From Streptococcus cristatus ATCC 51100 (lineage in GTDB: Bacteria; Bacillota; Bacilli; Lactobacillales; Streptococcaceae): a stretch of DNA of 64,000 nt. The stretch covers positions 62,001 through 126,000 of the forward strand of contig NZ_AFUE01000010.1 of assembly GCF_000222765.1 (NCBI RefSeq), written 5' to 3'. Below, piece by piece: positions 54,659-63,585 of the stretch. Numbering within the stretch: the stretch's first letter is position 1; every line of letters begins with the position of its first letter. A model generated the notes under the pieces. It was not told the origin of the DNA. It saw nothing but the letters and a program-made list of their open reading frames with translations, and did not search any database. Both the position numbers and the translations under genes were made by a program.

Positions 54659-55105
54659 TTAGCTCAGCCTTTTGAAAGTTTTTAAAATCCGCACTAAATC
54701 TTCTTTGTCGTTTTGGGAGAGGAGAGCAGTCATATGGCGGATATTGGCGATGTGCTCTGGTAGGACAGCTTCGATTTTTTTCTGGCCTTGGTCGGTTAGT
54801 TGGATGAGAAAGGAGCGGCGGTCATTGGGATCGCAGCTGCGACTTATCCAGCCATCTCTTTCCATGTTTTTGATAACGACCGTCATATTTCCCGAAGTGG
54901 CCAGCATGCTATCAATCAAATCTTGAATCCGCAGTTCTCCTTTACTATATAAGGTTTCCAAAACGGAAAATTGGGTAGGCGTCAAATTATGCTTTTTAAA
55001 AATTTGAGCTTCGAGATTACGAATGGTGCGCTCCGCCTTATGGAGAACGATAATTGTCTTGAGGTCAAGTAGAGTATCCTTGTCTAGGTTTTCAGTTATT
55101 TTCAT
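54659..55105 (-). CDS. MarR-family transcriptional regulator
   Basis: 148 aa. Helix-turn-helix ELRIQDLIDSMLATSGNMTV with the DPNDRRS wing typical of MarR. Probably regulates the adjacent FMN reductase gene; TGTTACAACA (54627-54636) between the two is a candidate site. The ATG follows a TGATAAAAT -10 by six bases with no Shine-Dalgarno, so its mRNA is likely leaderless. Confidence 0.88.
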   Translation of the reverse strand: MKITENLDKDTLLDLKTIIVLHKAERTIRNLEAQIFKKHNLTPTQFSVLETLYSKGELRIQDLIDSMLATSGNMTVVIKNMERDGWISRSCDPNDRRSFLIQLTDQGQKKIEAVLPEHIANIRHMTALLSQNDKEDLVRILKTFKRLS

Positions 55106-55111
55106 AGCAAC

Positions 55112-55140
55112 ATTTTATCAATAAGTAGTAATAAATGCAA
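55112..55140 (-). promoter_or_regulatory. Leaderless promoter of the MarR gene
   Basis: Minus strand TTGCAT (55140-55135), 17-base spacer, TAAAAT (55117-55112) with TGA before it, six bases to ATG 55105. Confidence 0.6.
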
Positions 55141-55178
55141 ATGTGATAAAAGTCCTAGAAAAATCAGGCTATTTGTAG

Positions 55179-55184
55179 TATAAT
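55179..55184 (+). promoter_or_regulatory. -10 box of the YpmB-like gene, leaderless
   Basis: TATAAT with six bases to GTG 55191; no Shine-Dalgarno. Confidence 0.55.
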
Positions 55185-55190
55185 GATTCA

Positions 55191-55679
55191 GTGAAACATA
55201 AAATTAAAGAAAGGGCTAAATTTCCTATAAGGCACTATGCCATTGGGCTTTTCCTGGTTCTCACGGCGCTTGTTTTTTCATTTTTTACGATCTTGCACCT
55301 TGCTATCGAGCCTTGGCAGTCAGCCAAGGAGGGTTCTCAAAAAATCGCTAAGAAATATGCAGATTTGGAAAGTCTGACGAGCTTTTCGATTTACAATGGC
55401 AAAGAGTCCTACTATAGCTTGATTGGGAAAACTAGTAAAAAAGAGGAAGAAGCTGTTCTGATTTCCAAAAATTCCAACAAGATCCATGTCTATCGCTTGC
55501 AAGATGGGATGAGTCAGGCAGAAGCAGAACAAGTAGCCAAGGAAAATGGAGCGACTTCTATTGATAAGACCACTTTTGGTTATTTAGACGGTCAGCCTGT
55601 TTGGGAAATTAAGTCTGGAAGCACTTATTACAATATCGGATTTGAAAGCAAGACATTGCTCAGCAAGGAGGGGCTATGA
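55191..55679 (+). CDS. YpmB-like DUF5590 membrane protein
   Basis: 162 aa: short basic N-terminus, one membrane helix (about 15-38), and an extracellular domain with two PepSY/DUF5590-like repeats (SKKEEEAVLISKNSNKIHVY ... GYLDGQPVWEIKSGSTYYNI). Position before aspB and asnS matches ypmB in B. subtilis. GTG start is six bases after the -10 box. Overlaps aspB by four bases. Function unknown. Confidence 0.78.
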   Translation: MKHKIKERAKFPIRHYAIGLFLVLTALVFSFFTILHLAIEPWQSAKEGSQKIAKKYADLESLTSFSIYNGKESYYSLIGKTSKKEEEAVLISKNSNKIHVYRLQDGMSQAEAEQVAKENGATSIDKTTFGYLDGQPVWEIKSGSTYYNIGFESKTLLSKEGL

Positions 55680-56854
55680 AATTATCCAATCGTGTTTTAA
55701 ATATGGAAGAAAGTGTGACCTTGGCAGCGGCTGCCAGAGCCAAAGCTTTGAAGGCTGAAGGCAGGGATATCCTTTCTTTGACTTTGGGAGAGCCAGATTT
55801 TCCGACACCTAAGAATATCCAGCAGGCAGCGATGGCAGCGATTGAAGATGGCAGAGCTAGTTTTTATACGGTAACAAGTGGCTTGCCAGAGCTGAAAGCA
55901 GCGGTTGTAGACTATTTTGCCAAGTACTATGGCTATGAGATTCAGCCTAATCAAGTGACAGTGGCAACAGGTGCTAAGTTTTCTCTTTACACCTTCTTTA
56001 TGAGCGTGATTGATCCAGGAGATGAAGTCATCATTCCAACGCCTTGTTGGGTTAGCTATGCTGATCAGATCTTGATGGCCGAAGGAAAGCCTGTTTTTGC
56101 TCAAGCGACAGAGGAAAATAACTTTAAGGTGACGGTGGCCCAGTTGGAGGCTGCCCGTACTGAGAAGACCAAGGTCTTGGTTCTGAACTCTCCGTCCAAT
56201 CCAACTGGTATGATTTATACAGCAGAAGAACTGTTGGCTATCGGGAATTGGGCTGTTGAACATGATATCTTGATCTTGGCCGACGATATTTATGGCCGCT
56301 TGGTCTATAATGGTAATAAATTCACGCCGATTTCCAGTCTGTCTGAGGAAATTCGCAAGCAAACAGTCGTCATCAATGGTGTTTCCAAGAGTTACTCTAT
56401 GACGGGCTGGCGGATTGGCTATGCTGTAGGTGAGCCTGAAATTATCTCAGCGATGAGCAAGGTTGCAGGGCAAACGACTTCTAATCCAACAGCCGTGGCG
56501 CAATATGCAGCCATTGAAGCCTTGACGGGTAGTCAGGATACGGTCGAAAATATGAGATTGGCCTTTGAAGAACGCCTGAATACTATTTATCCTTTGCTAG
56601 CTCAAGTGCCTGGCTTTGAAGTTGTCAAGCCTCAGGGAGCCTTCTACCTCTTCCCAAATGTTAAAAAAGCTATGGAAATGAAGGGCTATACCGATGTGAC
56701 AGCCTTTACCACAGCGATTTTAGAAGAAGTAGGAGTTGCTTTGGTGACAGGAGACGGATTTGGTGCGCCAGAAAATGTCCGCCTCAGCTATGCGACTGAC
56801 ATGGATACACTAAAAGAAGCGATTCAACGCCTCAAGGATTTCATGGAGAAGTAA
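55676..56854 (+). CDS. aspB: Aspartate aminotransferase (type Ib, AspB-like)
   Basis: 392-aa fold type I PLP enzyme. LTLGEPDFPTP, GAKFSLY, NSPSNPTG, PLP Lys238 in NGVSKSYSMTGWR (codon 56387), and the C-terminal VRLSYA Arg. Links aspartate and glutamate, feeding asparagine and asnS. AAGGAGG Shine-Dalgarno inside the YpmB-like gene. Confidence 0.92.
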   Translation: MKLSNRVLNMEESVTLAAAARAKALKAEGRDILSLTLGEPDFPTPKNIQQAAMAAIEDGRASFYTVTSGLPELKAAVVDYFAKYYGYEIQPNQVTVATGAKFSLYTFFMSVIDPGDEVIIPTPCWVSYADQILMAEGKPVFAQATEENNFKVTVAQLEAARTEKTKVLVLNSPSNPTGMIYTAEELLAIGNWAVEHDILILADDIYGRLVYNGNKFTPISSLSEEIRKQTVVINGVSKSYSMTGWRIGYAVGEPEIISAMSKVAGQTTSNPTAVAQYAAIEALTGSQDTVENMRLAFEERLNTIYPLLAQVPGFEVVKPQGAFYLFPNVKKAMEMKGYTDVTAFTTAILEEVGVALVTGDGFGAPENVRLSYATDMDTLKEAIQRLKDFMEK

Positions 56855-56856
56855 GA

Positions 56857-57222
56857 ATGATTGATCATTTTGGGATTAAAGTAAAGAATTTGGAAGCTAG
56901 CAAGCTATTTTATCAGAAAACGTTAGCTCCTTTGGGTTATAAAATAGCCTTTGATATACCTCAAGCAGTGAGTTTTGCAGAGCCACGAACAGCGACAGCT
57001 GGTGATTTCTGGCTAGGTCAAGGAGAATCGGATCCAACTCATTTTGCTTTTAATGCTGAGACGCGGGAGCAGGTGGATGCTTTTTATCAAGCTGGCCTTG
57101 CAGCGGGCGGTCAAGATAATGGTGCTCCAGGTATTCGTCCCCAATATCACCAGCCTTATTATGCAGCCTTTGTCCTAGACCCAGATGGTAATAATGTCGA
57201 AGTAGTCTGCCACAAAGAATAA
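56857..57222 (+). CDS. VOC-family protein (glyoxalase-like)
   Basis: 121 aa, one vicinal-oxygen-chelate domain: MIDHFGIKVKNLEASKLFYQ, then HFAF, and a metal-ligand end DPDGNNVEVVCHKE. His5, His/Glu positions and the final Glu fit a metal site. Substrate unknown; could be a glyoxalase or a resistance-type relative. It starts 2 bases after aspB and 24 bases before asnS, an insertion not seen in the B. subtilis order. Confidence 0.83.
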   Translation: MIDHFGIKVKNLEASKLFYQKTLAPLGYKIAFDIPQAVSFAEPRTATAGDFWLGQGESDPTHFAFNAETREQVDAFYQAGLAAGGQDNGAPGIRPQYHQPYYAAFVLDPDGNNVEVVCHKE

Positions 57223-57246
57223 AAAATAGAAAAGAGAAAAAAAAAC

Positions 57247-58593
57247 GTGTCGAAGAAAAATGTAACAATTATTGATGTAAAAAATCATGTTGGTGAAGAA
57301 GTAACGATTGGTGCTTGGGTGGCTAACAAGTCAGGAAAAGGGAAAATTGCTTTCTTGCAGTTGCGTGATGGTTCTGCCTTTTTCCAAGGTGTAGCCTTCA
57401 AACCTAACTTTATTGAGAAATTTGGCGAAGAAGTGGGACTTGAGAAGTTTGATACTATCAAACGCTTGAGCCAAGAAACGTCTGTTTATGTAACAGGGAT
57501 CGTCAAAGAAGACGAGCGTTCAAAATTTGGCTACGAGCTGGACATTACAGACATCGAAATTATCGGCGAGTCTAATGACTATCCAATCACGCCAAAAGAA
57601 CATGGGACTGACTTCCTCATGGACAACCGTCACTTGTGGCTCCGTTCTCGTAAACAAGTTGCCATGATGCAAATCCGTAATGCCATCATCTATGCTACCT
57701 ATGAATTCTTTGATAAGAATGGCTTTATCAAGTTTGACAGCCCGATCTTGTCAGGAAATGCGGCAGAGGATTCGACTGAGCTCTTTGAAACCGACTACTT
57801 TGGAACTCCAGCTTACTTGAGTCAGTCAGGTCAGCTTTATCTGGAAGCAGGTGCTATGGCTCTTGGTCGCGTCTTTGACTTCGGTCCTGTATTCCGTGCA
57901 GAAAAATCAAAAACTCGCCGTCACTTGACAGAGTTCTGGATGATGGATGCGGAGTATAATTTTGTTACTCACGATGAATCACTCGACTTGCAGGAAGCTT
58001 ATGTTAAAGCCTTGATCCAAGGTGTTCTTGATCGTGCTCCTCAAGCTTTGGAAACATTGGAACGTGATGTAGAACTCTTGAAGCGCTACGTTGCTGAGCC
58101 TTTCAAGCGTGTTACTTATGATGAAGCGATTGATCTTTTGCAAGTCCATGAAAATGATGAAGATGCAGACTACGAACATCTTGAGCATGGCGATGACTTT
58201 GGTTCACCGCATGAAACATGGATTTCAAACCACTTTGGTGTACCAACCTTTGTCGTGAACTACCCAGCAGCCATCAAGGCTTTCTACATGAAGCCAGTTC
58301 CTGGAAATCCAGACCGCGTCCTCTGTGCAGACTTGCTTGCTCCAGAAGGCTACGGTGAAATCATTGGTGGCTCTATGCGTGAAGAAGACTACGATGCCCT
58401 TGTTGCTAAGATGAATGAGCTTGGTATGGATACGACAGAATATGAATTCTACCTGGATCTTCGTAAGTACGGCTCTGTTCCACACGGTGGATTTGGTATC
58501 GGTATCGAGCGTATGGTAACCTTTGTAGCAGGGACTAAGCATATCCGTGAAGCCATTCCATTCCCACGTATGTTGCACCGTATTAAACCGTAA
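57247..58593 (+). CDS. asnS: Asparaginyl-tRNA synthetase
   Basis: 448-aa class IIb synthetase. OB-fold anticodon domain (17-100), motif 2 [17 protein letters not shown], motif 3 [22 protein letters not shown] is typical of AsnRS. GTG start with only a weak purine-rich site. Terminator directly after. Confidence 0.96.
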   Translation: MSKKNVTIIDVKNHVGEEVTIGAWVANKSGKGKIAFLQLRDGSAFFQGVAFKPNFIEKFGEEVGLEKFDTIKRLSQETSVYVTGIVKEDERSKFGYELDITDIEIIGESNDYPITPKEHGTDFLMDNRHLWLRSRKQVAMMQIRNAIIYATYEFFDKNGFIKFDSPILSGNAAEDSTELFETDYFGTPAYLSQSGQLYLEAGAMALGRVFDFGPVFRAEKSKTRRHLTEFWMMDAEYNFVTHDESLDLQEAYVKALIQGVLDRAPQALETLERDVELLKRYVAEPFKRVTYDEAIDLLQVHENDEDADYEHLEHGDDFGSPHETWISNHFGVPTFVVNYPAAIKAFYMKPVPGNPDRVLCADLLAPEGYGEIIGGSMREEDYDALVAKMNELGMDTTEYEFYLDLRKYGSVPHGGFGIGIERMVTFVAGTKHIREAIPFPRMLHRIKP

Positions 58594-58598
58594 ATCAA

Positions 58599-58624
58599 TG
58601 AAAACGCCCATGTGGCGTTTTTTC
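58599..58624 (+). terminator. Terminator of asnS
   Basis: AAAACGCC/GGCGTTTT 8-bp stem, loop CATGT, T run. Confidence 0.85.
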
Positions 58625-58690
58625 AACAATGAACAATGAACTATGAAATAATCCAAATATAGAATTTTATAGAAAGAAGAGGTAGGAGTC

Positions 58691-58746
58691 ATGTAAACAG
58701 CAGATTAACAAGTGATAAAGGATAGAAATTAAAAAACACTTGTTAA
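58691..58746 (+). promoter_or_regulatory. Candidate leader: start-stop ORF and hairpin before the MFS gene
   Basis: ATGTAA (58691-58696), a start codon immediately followed by a stop, is preceded by AGAGG/TAGGAG. Downstream a perfect 10-bp inverted repeat (TTAACAAGTG 58705-58714 with CACTTGTTAA 58737-58746) reaches the AAAGGAG of the MFS gene, so it could hide that site. Confidence 0.4.
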
Positions 58747-58756
58747 AGGAGAAAAT

Positions 58757-59944
58757 ATGTTTAAAAGAAGTTATCGGAAAAATATCGGTCTTATGGCCGG
58801 AGTAGAATTTTTTGCCTTTCTAGGCATTACTAGTTTTTGGATTTTATTTCTAAGTCAAAACGGCATGTCCCTCTGGCAGATTGGGCTTTTGGAAAGTATC
58901 TTTCACGCTACCAGTGTCATCTGTGAAATTCCTTCTGGGATGTTGGCGGATCGCTTTTCCTATAAAACTAATCTTTATCTGAGCCGGATAGCTGGGATTG
59001 TGTCTTCTGTTCTCATGTTGGCCGGGCAGGGGAACTTTTGGGTTTATGCACTGGCTATGATGATCAGTGCTTGGTCCTATAATTTTGATTCGGGGACAAG
59101 CGCAGCCATGGTCTACGATTCGTCCGTAGAGGCGGGACTAAAGGAACGTTACCTATCCATCTCCAGCTTTATGTCGGGGGTGGCTGAAGCGACTCGGTCT
59201 TTGGGAACGGTCTGGGCTGGATTTTTTGTCCATGGACAATTGCATCTGACCTACTATATCATGATTGGCACCTCTGTCATCGTTCTTTTCTTGACTTGGA
59301 TGCTGAAGGAGCCAAGTGTCAAAGCAGAAAAAGCAGAACGTCTGACTATGAAAAAGATTATTTGGGCTGTCAAAGAGGAGTTGCAGAGAAATCCCAGCCT
59401 TTTTATCTGGATGATTCTTTCCCAAATCATCGGAACGCTGATGTGTATGTTTTATTTTTACTATCAAAATCAATTGCCTGACTTAAAAGATTGGCAGATT
59501 TCGGTAGTTATGCTGATTGGCAGTACTTTGAATATCTTGGCGGTCTATCTGGCCAGCAAGGTCGGAAAGAAGTATTCAGCCTTGAAACTCTTTCCTTCAG
59601 TAGTTCTTCTAACTGGAGCAAGCTACCTGCTTTCCTATTTTGGAACACCAGTCATCTACATTTTGATTTATCTAATCAGCAACGCCTTGTACGCTCTCTT
59701 TCAGCCGATTTTTGACAATGATTTACAAAAGCAGCTACCAAGTGAAGTACGGGCGACCATGCTCAGTGTCTATTCTATGATGTTCAGCCTGAGTATGATT
59801 GTCATTTTCCCTATGACGGGCTGGTTGATTGATCATTTTGGCTTTGATTGGACATTTATAGTTTTGGGCGGCTTCTTATTAGCAGCGACACCGTTTTTGC
59901 ATATGGGTCTAAAGAAAATAAGCCAGAACTTACAAGCAATCTAA
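58757..59944 (+). CDS. MFS transporter
   Basis: 395 aa with twelve predicted helices. Motif A-like GMLADRFSYKTNL in the loop between helices 2 and 3 is the MFS hallmark. Probably a drug or metabolite efflux protein; substrate not predictable. Own terminator; the leader before it holds a start-stop ORF and hairpin that may control it. Confidence 0.87.
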   Translation: MFKRSYRKNIGLMAGVEFFAFLGITSFWILFLSQNGMSLWQIGLLESIFHATSVICEIPSGMLADRFSYKTNLYLSRIAGIVSSVLMLAGQGNFWVYALAMMISAWSYNFDSGTSAAMVYDSSVEAGLKERYLSISSFMSGVAEATRSLGTVWAGFFVHGQLHLTYYIMIGTSVIVLFLTWMLKEPSVKAEKAERLTMKKIIWAVKEELQRNPSLFIWMILSQIIGTLMCMFYFYYQNQLPDLKDWQISVVMLIGSTLNILAVYLASKVGKKYSALKLFPSVVLLTGASYLLSYFGTPVIYILIYLISNALYALFQPIFDNDLQKQLPSEVRATMLSVYSMMFSLSMIVIFPMTGWLIDHFGFDWTFIVLGGFLLAATPFLHMGLKKISQNLQAI

Positions 59945-59952
59945 TATCAATG

Positions 59953-59988
59953 TTCTCTTTCTGCTGGTCAGAAGGAGAATATTTTTTT
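59953..59988 (+). terminator. Terminator of the MFS gene
   Basis: 11-bp stem TTCTCTTTCTG/CAGAAGGAGAA with one G-U pair, loop CTGGT, T-rich tail. Confidence 0.8.
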
Positions 59989-60002
59989 CCCTTTGAAAAT
60001 TA

Positions 60003-60011
60003 TGGTAAAAT
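60003..60011 (+). promoter_or_regulatory. Promoter of the ABC exporter genes
   Basis: Extended -10 TGGTAAAAT, 29 bases before ATG 60041. Confidence 0.5.
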
Positions 60012-60040
60012 AAATACAGTTTAATGGAGAAGTAGGCAGT

Positions 60041-61783
60041 ATGAAAGATTTATTGAAATATTTCAAGGGCTATATCAGGGAGTCTTTGCTGGGGCCCTTG
60101 TTCAAGCTTTTGGAAGCCAGTTTTGAACTCTTGGTTCCGATTTTGATTGCGGGGATTGTGGACGAGACCATTCCTCGAAAGGACAGTTCCCATCTCTACT
60201 GGATGGTTTTTCTTTTGATGGGTTTGGCTGCTCTGGGCGTGGTGGTAGCGGTGGTGGCCCAGTATTATTCGTCAAAGGCGGCAGTGGGCTTTACTCGTCA
60301 GATGACAAGCGACCTCTATCAAAAAATCCTGCGTTTGCCCAAGGCTAGTCGGGATGAGCTGACGACTTCTAGCTTGGTGACTCGGCTGACGGGCGACACC
60401 TATCAGATTCAGACGGGAATCAATCAATTTCTTCGTCTCTTTCTGCGGGCGCCCATTATCGTTTTTGGCTCTATCATCATGGCCTTTACTATCAGTCCGG
60501 TCATTACCTCATGGTTCTTGCTCATGGTGGCGATTTTAACGACTATTATCGTCTTCATGTCTCGTCTGATGAATCCTCTCTATGCCAAAATTCGTCAGCT
60601 GACTGATCAGCTGGTCAATCTGACGCGTGAGCAGCTACAGGGCATGCGGGTTATACGAGCTTTCGGTCAGACCCAACGCGAGGTTCAGACCTTTCGCAAT
60701 CGCAACGAGCTCTATAAAACCTGGCAAATCAGGACGGGAGCTCTGGCTAGTCTGATTAGCCCTCTGACCTTTCTTACGGTCAATGCTACTCTGATTGCTG
60801 TGATTTGGCAGGGGAGTACCTTTATCGGCAAGGGTTTGCTGACCCAGGGGATGCTAGTGGCTTTGGTCAATTATTTATTGCAAATTTTGGTGGAATTGCT
60901 CAAGCTTGCTATGCTGGTCAACTCACTCAATCAAAGTTATATCAGCGCGGGTCGTATCAGCCAAGTTTTCGAGCAAGCAGAAGAAGATGTCCTGCAGGAA
61001 TTAGTGCAGGAAACAGCTTTGCCGAATCAAGCTATTAAAGTCCAGCAGGTCAGCTTTTCTTACCCAAATGCAGCTAGCCCAGCCTTGACTGGTCTGACTT
61101 TTGGTTTGAAAAGAGGTCAGACTTTGGGGGTTATTGGCGGGACAGGTTCAGGGAAGTCTACTCTGGTTCAGCTGCTGGCTCATCTCTATCCAGTGGCTGC
61201 TGGTCAGTTGACCATCTTTTCCCAAGGACGCAGTCCCAAAAATCTGAGCGAATGGAGGTCCTGGATCAGTCTGGTGCCTCAAAAACCGGAGCTTTTCCAA
61301 GGAACTGTTCGCTCCAATCTGACTTTAGGATTGTCAACTAAGCCAACAGATGAAGACTTGTGGCAGGCTTTAGAGATTGCTCAGGCGGCGGACTTTGTCT
61401 CTCAGAAGGAAGGTGGCTTGGATGCGACTGTAGAGGCCTTTGGTCGGAATTTTTCTGGCGGCCAACGTCAGCGTTTAACCATTGCCAGAGCTGTCTTGCG
61501 GAGGGCGCCTTTCTTGATTTTAGATGATGCAACCTCGGCTCTGGACTATCTGACAGAGGCTAGACTCTTGCAGGCTATTAAGAAAGAATTGACAGAGACC
61601 AGTCTGGTCTTGATCTCTCAGCGGACCAATACCTTGCGCTCAGCGGATCAAATCTTAGTGCTGGATAAGGGAGAACAGGTGGCTCTTGGTCGCCATGAGG
61701 AACTCTTAGTCAGCTCTGCCATTTACCGAGAAATCCATAACTCACAGCATAGTCAAGGAGAGGAGGACAAGCATGAAGCATAA
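60041..61783 (+). CDS. Heterodimeric ABC exporter, subunit with degenerate catalytic residues
   Basis: 580 aa: six-helix exporter domain (1-310) and an ATPase domain. Walker A GGTGSGKST, signature FSGGQRQR (canonical). Walker B ends LILDDATSALD, with Asp replacing the catalytic Glu, and the switch region reads LISQRTNT, with Gln in place of His. This is the usual pattern of the non-catalytic half of heterodimeric exporters such as LmrCD or PatAB. Overlaps the next gene by 11 bases. Confidence 0.92.
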   Translation: MKDLLKYFKGYIRESLLGPLFKLLEASFELLVPILIAGIVDETIPRKDSSHLYWMVFLLMGLAALGVVVAVVAQYYSSKAAVGFTRQMTSDLYQKILRLPKASRDELTTSSLVTRLTGDTYQIQTGINQFLRLFLRAPIIVFGSIIMAFTISPVITSWFLLMVAILTTIIVFMSRLMNPLYAKIRQLTDQLVNLTREQLQGMRVIRAFGQTQREVQTFRNRNELYKTWQIRTGALASLISPLTFLTVNATLIAVIWQGSTFIGKGLLTQGMLVALVNYLLQILVELLKLAMLVNSLNQSYISAGRISQVFEQAEEDVLQELVQETALPNQAIKVQQVSFSYPNAASPALTGLTFGLKRGQTLGVIGGTGSGKSTLVQLLAHLYPVAAGQLTIFSQGRSPKNLSEWRSWISLVPQKPELFQGTVRSNLTLGLSTKPTDEDLWQALEIAQAADFVSQKEGGLDATVEAFGRNFSGGQRQRLTIARAVLRRAPFLILDDATSALDYLTEARLLQAIKKELTETSLVLISQRTNTLRSADQILVLDKGEQVALGRHEELLVSSAIYREIHNSQHSQGEEDKHEA

Positions 61784-63509
61784 GACATCACCTAGCAGCT
61801 TGAGGCGTTTGACTCGAGACTTGCTGCAGGCGCGCTGGCTCTTTCTCCTAGCTAGTCTGGGAACGGTTGCTCAAGTAGCTCTGACTGTTCTTCTACCAGT
61901 TTTAATCGGGAATGCGGTTGATAGTGTTCTTCTTCCTCAAGCGGAGCAACATTTGATGCCGATTTTGGGCCAGATGTTGTTGGTCATCTTAGCCAATACG
62001 CTGATTCAATGGCTCAATCCCTTGCTCTATAATCAGCTGGTCTATCGCTACAGTCAGCAGCTCCGACAGGGGGTTATCAAGAAAGTGCACTATCTGCCTT
62101 TGGCTTATCTGGACCGGCAGGGAACTGGCGATTTGGTCAGTCGGGTGACGACGGACTTGGAGCAGCTCAGCAATGGCCTACTGATGGTTTTCAATCAATT
62201 CTTTGTGGGTTTGCTAACTATCTTAGTCACTATCATTAGCATGGCCAGATTGGACTTTTTCCTCCTGCTTTTGGTTCTGCTTTTGACGCCTCTTTCTCTC
62301 TTCTTGGCTCGCTTTATTGCTAGAAAGAGTTTTAGTTTTTTCCAACGGCAGACGCAGGCGAGGGGAGCGCAGACCCAGCTGATTGAGGAAAGTCTGACCC
62401 AGGAAAGTTTGATTCAGGCATTTAATGCTCAGGAGCAGTTTGATACAGCTTTTACTAGCAGCAACCAAACCTATGCAGACTATTCGCAGGCGGCTATTTT
62501 CTATTCTTCGACGGTTAATCCTTCGACTCGTTTTATCAATGCCCTGATTTATGCTTTGATTGTAGGCTTTGGGGCTGTCCGAATCATTCAGGGAACAGGT
62601 TTTACGGTTGGGCAGCTGGTAACTTTTCTCAACTATGTCAACCAGTACACTAAGCCTTTCAATGATATATCGTCAGTCATGTCGGAATTGCAGAGCGCTT
62701 TAGCTTGTGCGGAGCGGATTTACAGCATTTTGGACCAAGAGGAAATAGCGGATCCCGGCCAGGAAATTCTTCAGTCTGAAGATGTCAAAGGACAGATTAG
62801 CTTTGAGCATGTGGCTTTTGGCTATGAGCCTGGAAAAGAGCTGATTCAGGATTTGAATATAAGGATTCCGGCAGCTAGCAAGGTCGCCATTGTCGGGCCA
62901 ACTGGTGCTGGCAAGTCAACCCTGATCAATCTCCTCATGCGCTTTTACAATGTAGACAGTGGTCTTATTTCGCTAGACGGTACTCCCATCAGTCATTACA
63001 CCAGAGCCTCTTATCGTCAGCAATTTGGTATGGTCTTGCAGGAGACTTGGCTCAAGACGGCGACCATTCATGACAACATAGCTTTTGGCCGGCCAGACGC
63101 CAGCCGAGAAGAGGTTATTGCAGCTGCCAAGGCGGCCAATGCTCATTTCTTTATCCAGCAGTTGCCTCAGGGGTATGACACCTATCTGGCGGATGCTGGG
63201 GACTCCCTGTCTCAAGGTCAGCGGCAGCTATTAACCATCGCGCGCGTCTTCCTTGCTGTTCCTAAAATCCTAATCTTGGACGAGGCGACTTCCTCCATTG
63301 ATACCCGAACAGAAGTCTTGATTCAGGAGGCTTTCAGCAAGCTCATGGTGGGTCGGACTAGCTTTATCATCGCCCATCGCCTGTCTACTATTCAACATGC
63401 TGACATCATCCTCGTCATGGTAGACGGTGATATCGTCGAACATGGTAATCACCAGGAGCTCATGGATGCCAGAGGTGTTTATTACCAAATGCAGACGGCG
63501 CAGGAGTAG
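61773..63509 (+). CDS. Heterodimeric ABC exporter, catalytic subunit
   Basis: 578 aa with the same layout. Walker A GPTGAGKST, Walker B LILDEATSSID (Glu present), switch His in IIAHRLSTI, but the signature reads LSQGQRQL rather than LSGGQ. So its own ATP site pairs with the canonical signature of the partner, and the other site is doubly degenerate. Probably exports drugs or lipids. GAGGAGG Shine-Dalgarno inside the partner gene. Terminator after. Confidence 0.92.
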   Translation: MKHKTSPSSLRRLTRDLLQARWLFLLASLGTVAQVALTVLLPVLIGNAVDSVLLPQAEQHLMPILGQMLLVILANTLIQWLNPLLYNQLVYRYSQQLRQGVIKKVHYLPLAYLDRQGTGDLVSRVTTDLEQLSNGLLMVFNQFFVGLLTILVTIISMARLDFFLLLLVLLLTPLSLFLARFIARKSFSFFQRQTQARGAQTQLIEESLTQESLIQAFNAQEQFDTAFTSSNQTYADYSQAAIFYSSTVNPSTRFINALIYALIVGFGAVRIIQGTGFTVGQLVTFLNYVNQYTKPFNDISSVMSELQSALACAERIYSILDQEEIADPGQEILQSEDVKGQISFEHVAFGYEPGKELIQDLNIRIPAASKVAIVGPTGAGKSTLINLLMRFYNVDSGLISLDGTPISHYTRASYRQQFGMVLQETWLKTATIHDNIAFGRPDASREEVIAAAKAANAHFFIQQLPQGYDTYLADAGDSLSQGQRQLLTIARVFLAVPKILILDEATSSIDTRTEVLIQEAFSKLMVGRTSFIIAHRLSTIQHADIILVMVDGDIVEHGNHQELMDARGVYYQMQTAQE

Positions 63510-63554
63510 AAGGAAGAGCTTTATTAAAGTTCACAGATTAATGATAAACAAAGC

Positions 63555-63584
63555 AAAAAGAGTTGGAATTTCCAACTCTTTTTA
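63555..63584. terminator. Bidirectional terminator at 63.57 kb
   Basis: AAAAAGAGTTGG/CCAACTCTTTTT stem with loop AATTT; T runs on both strands, serving the exporter and the ABC-F gene. Confidence 0.85.
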
Positions 63585-63585
63585 C

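Noticed and set aside
55697-56362. 221-aa frame on the minus strand
   Set aside because: Lies wholly inside aspB; composition is that of the reverse complement of a real gene.
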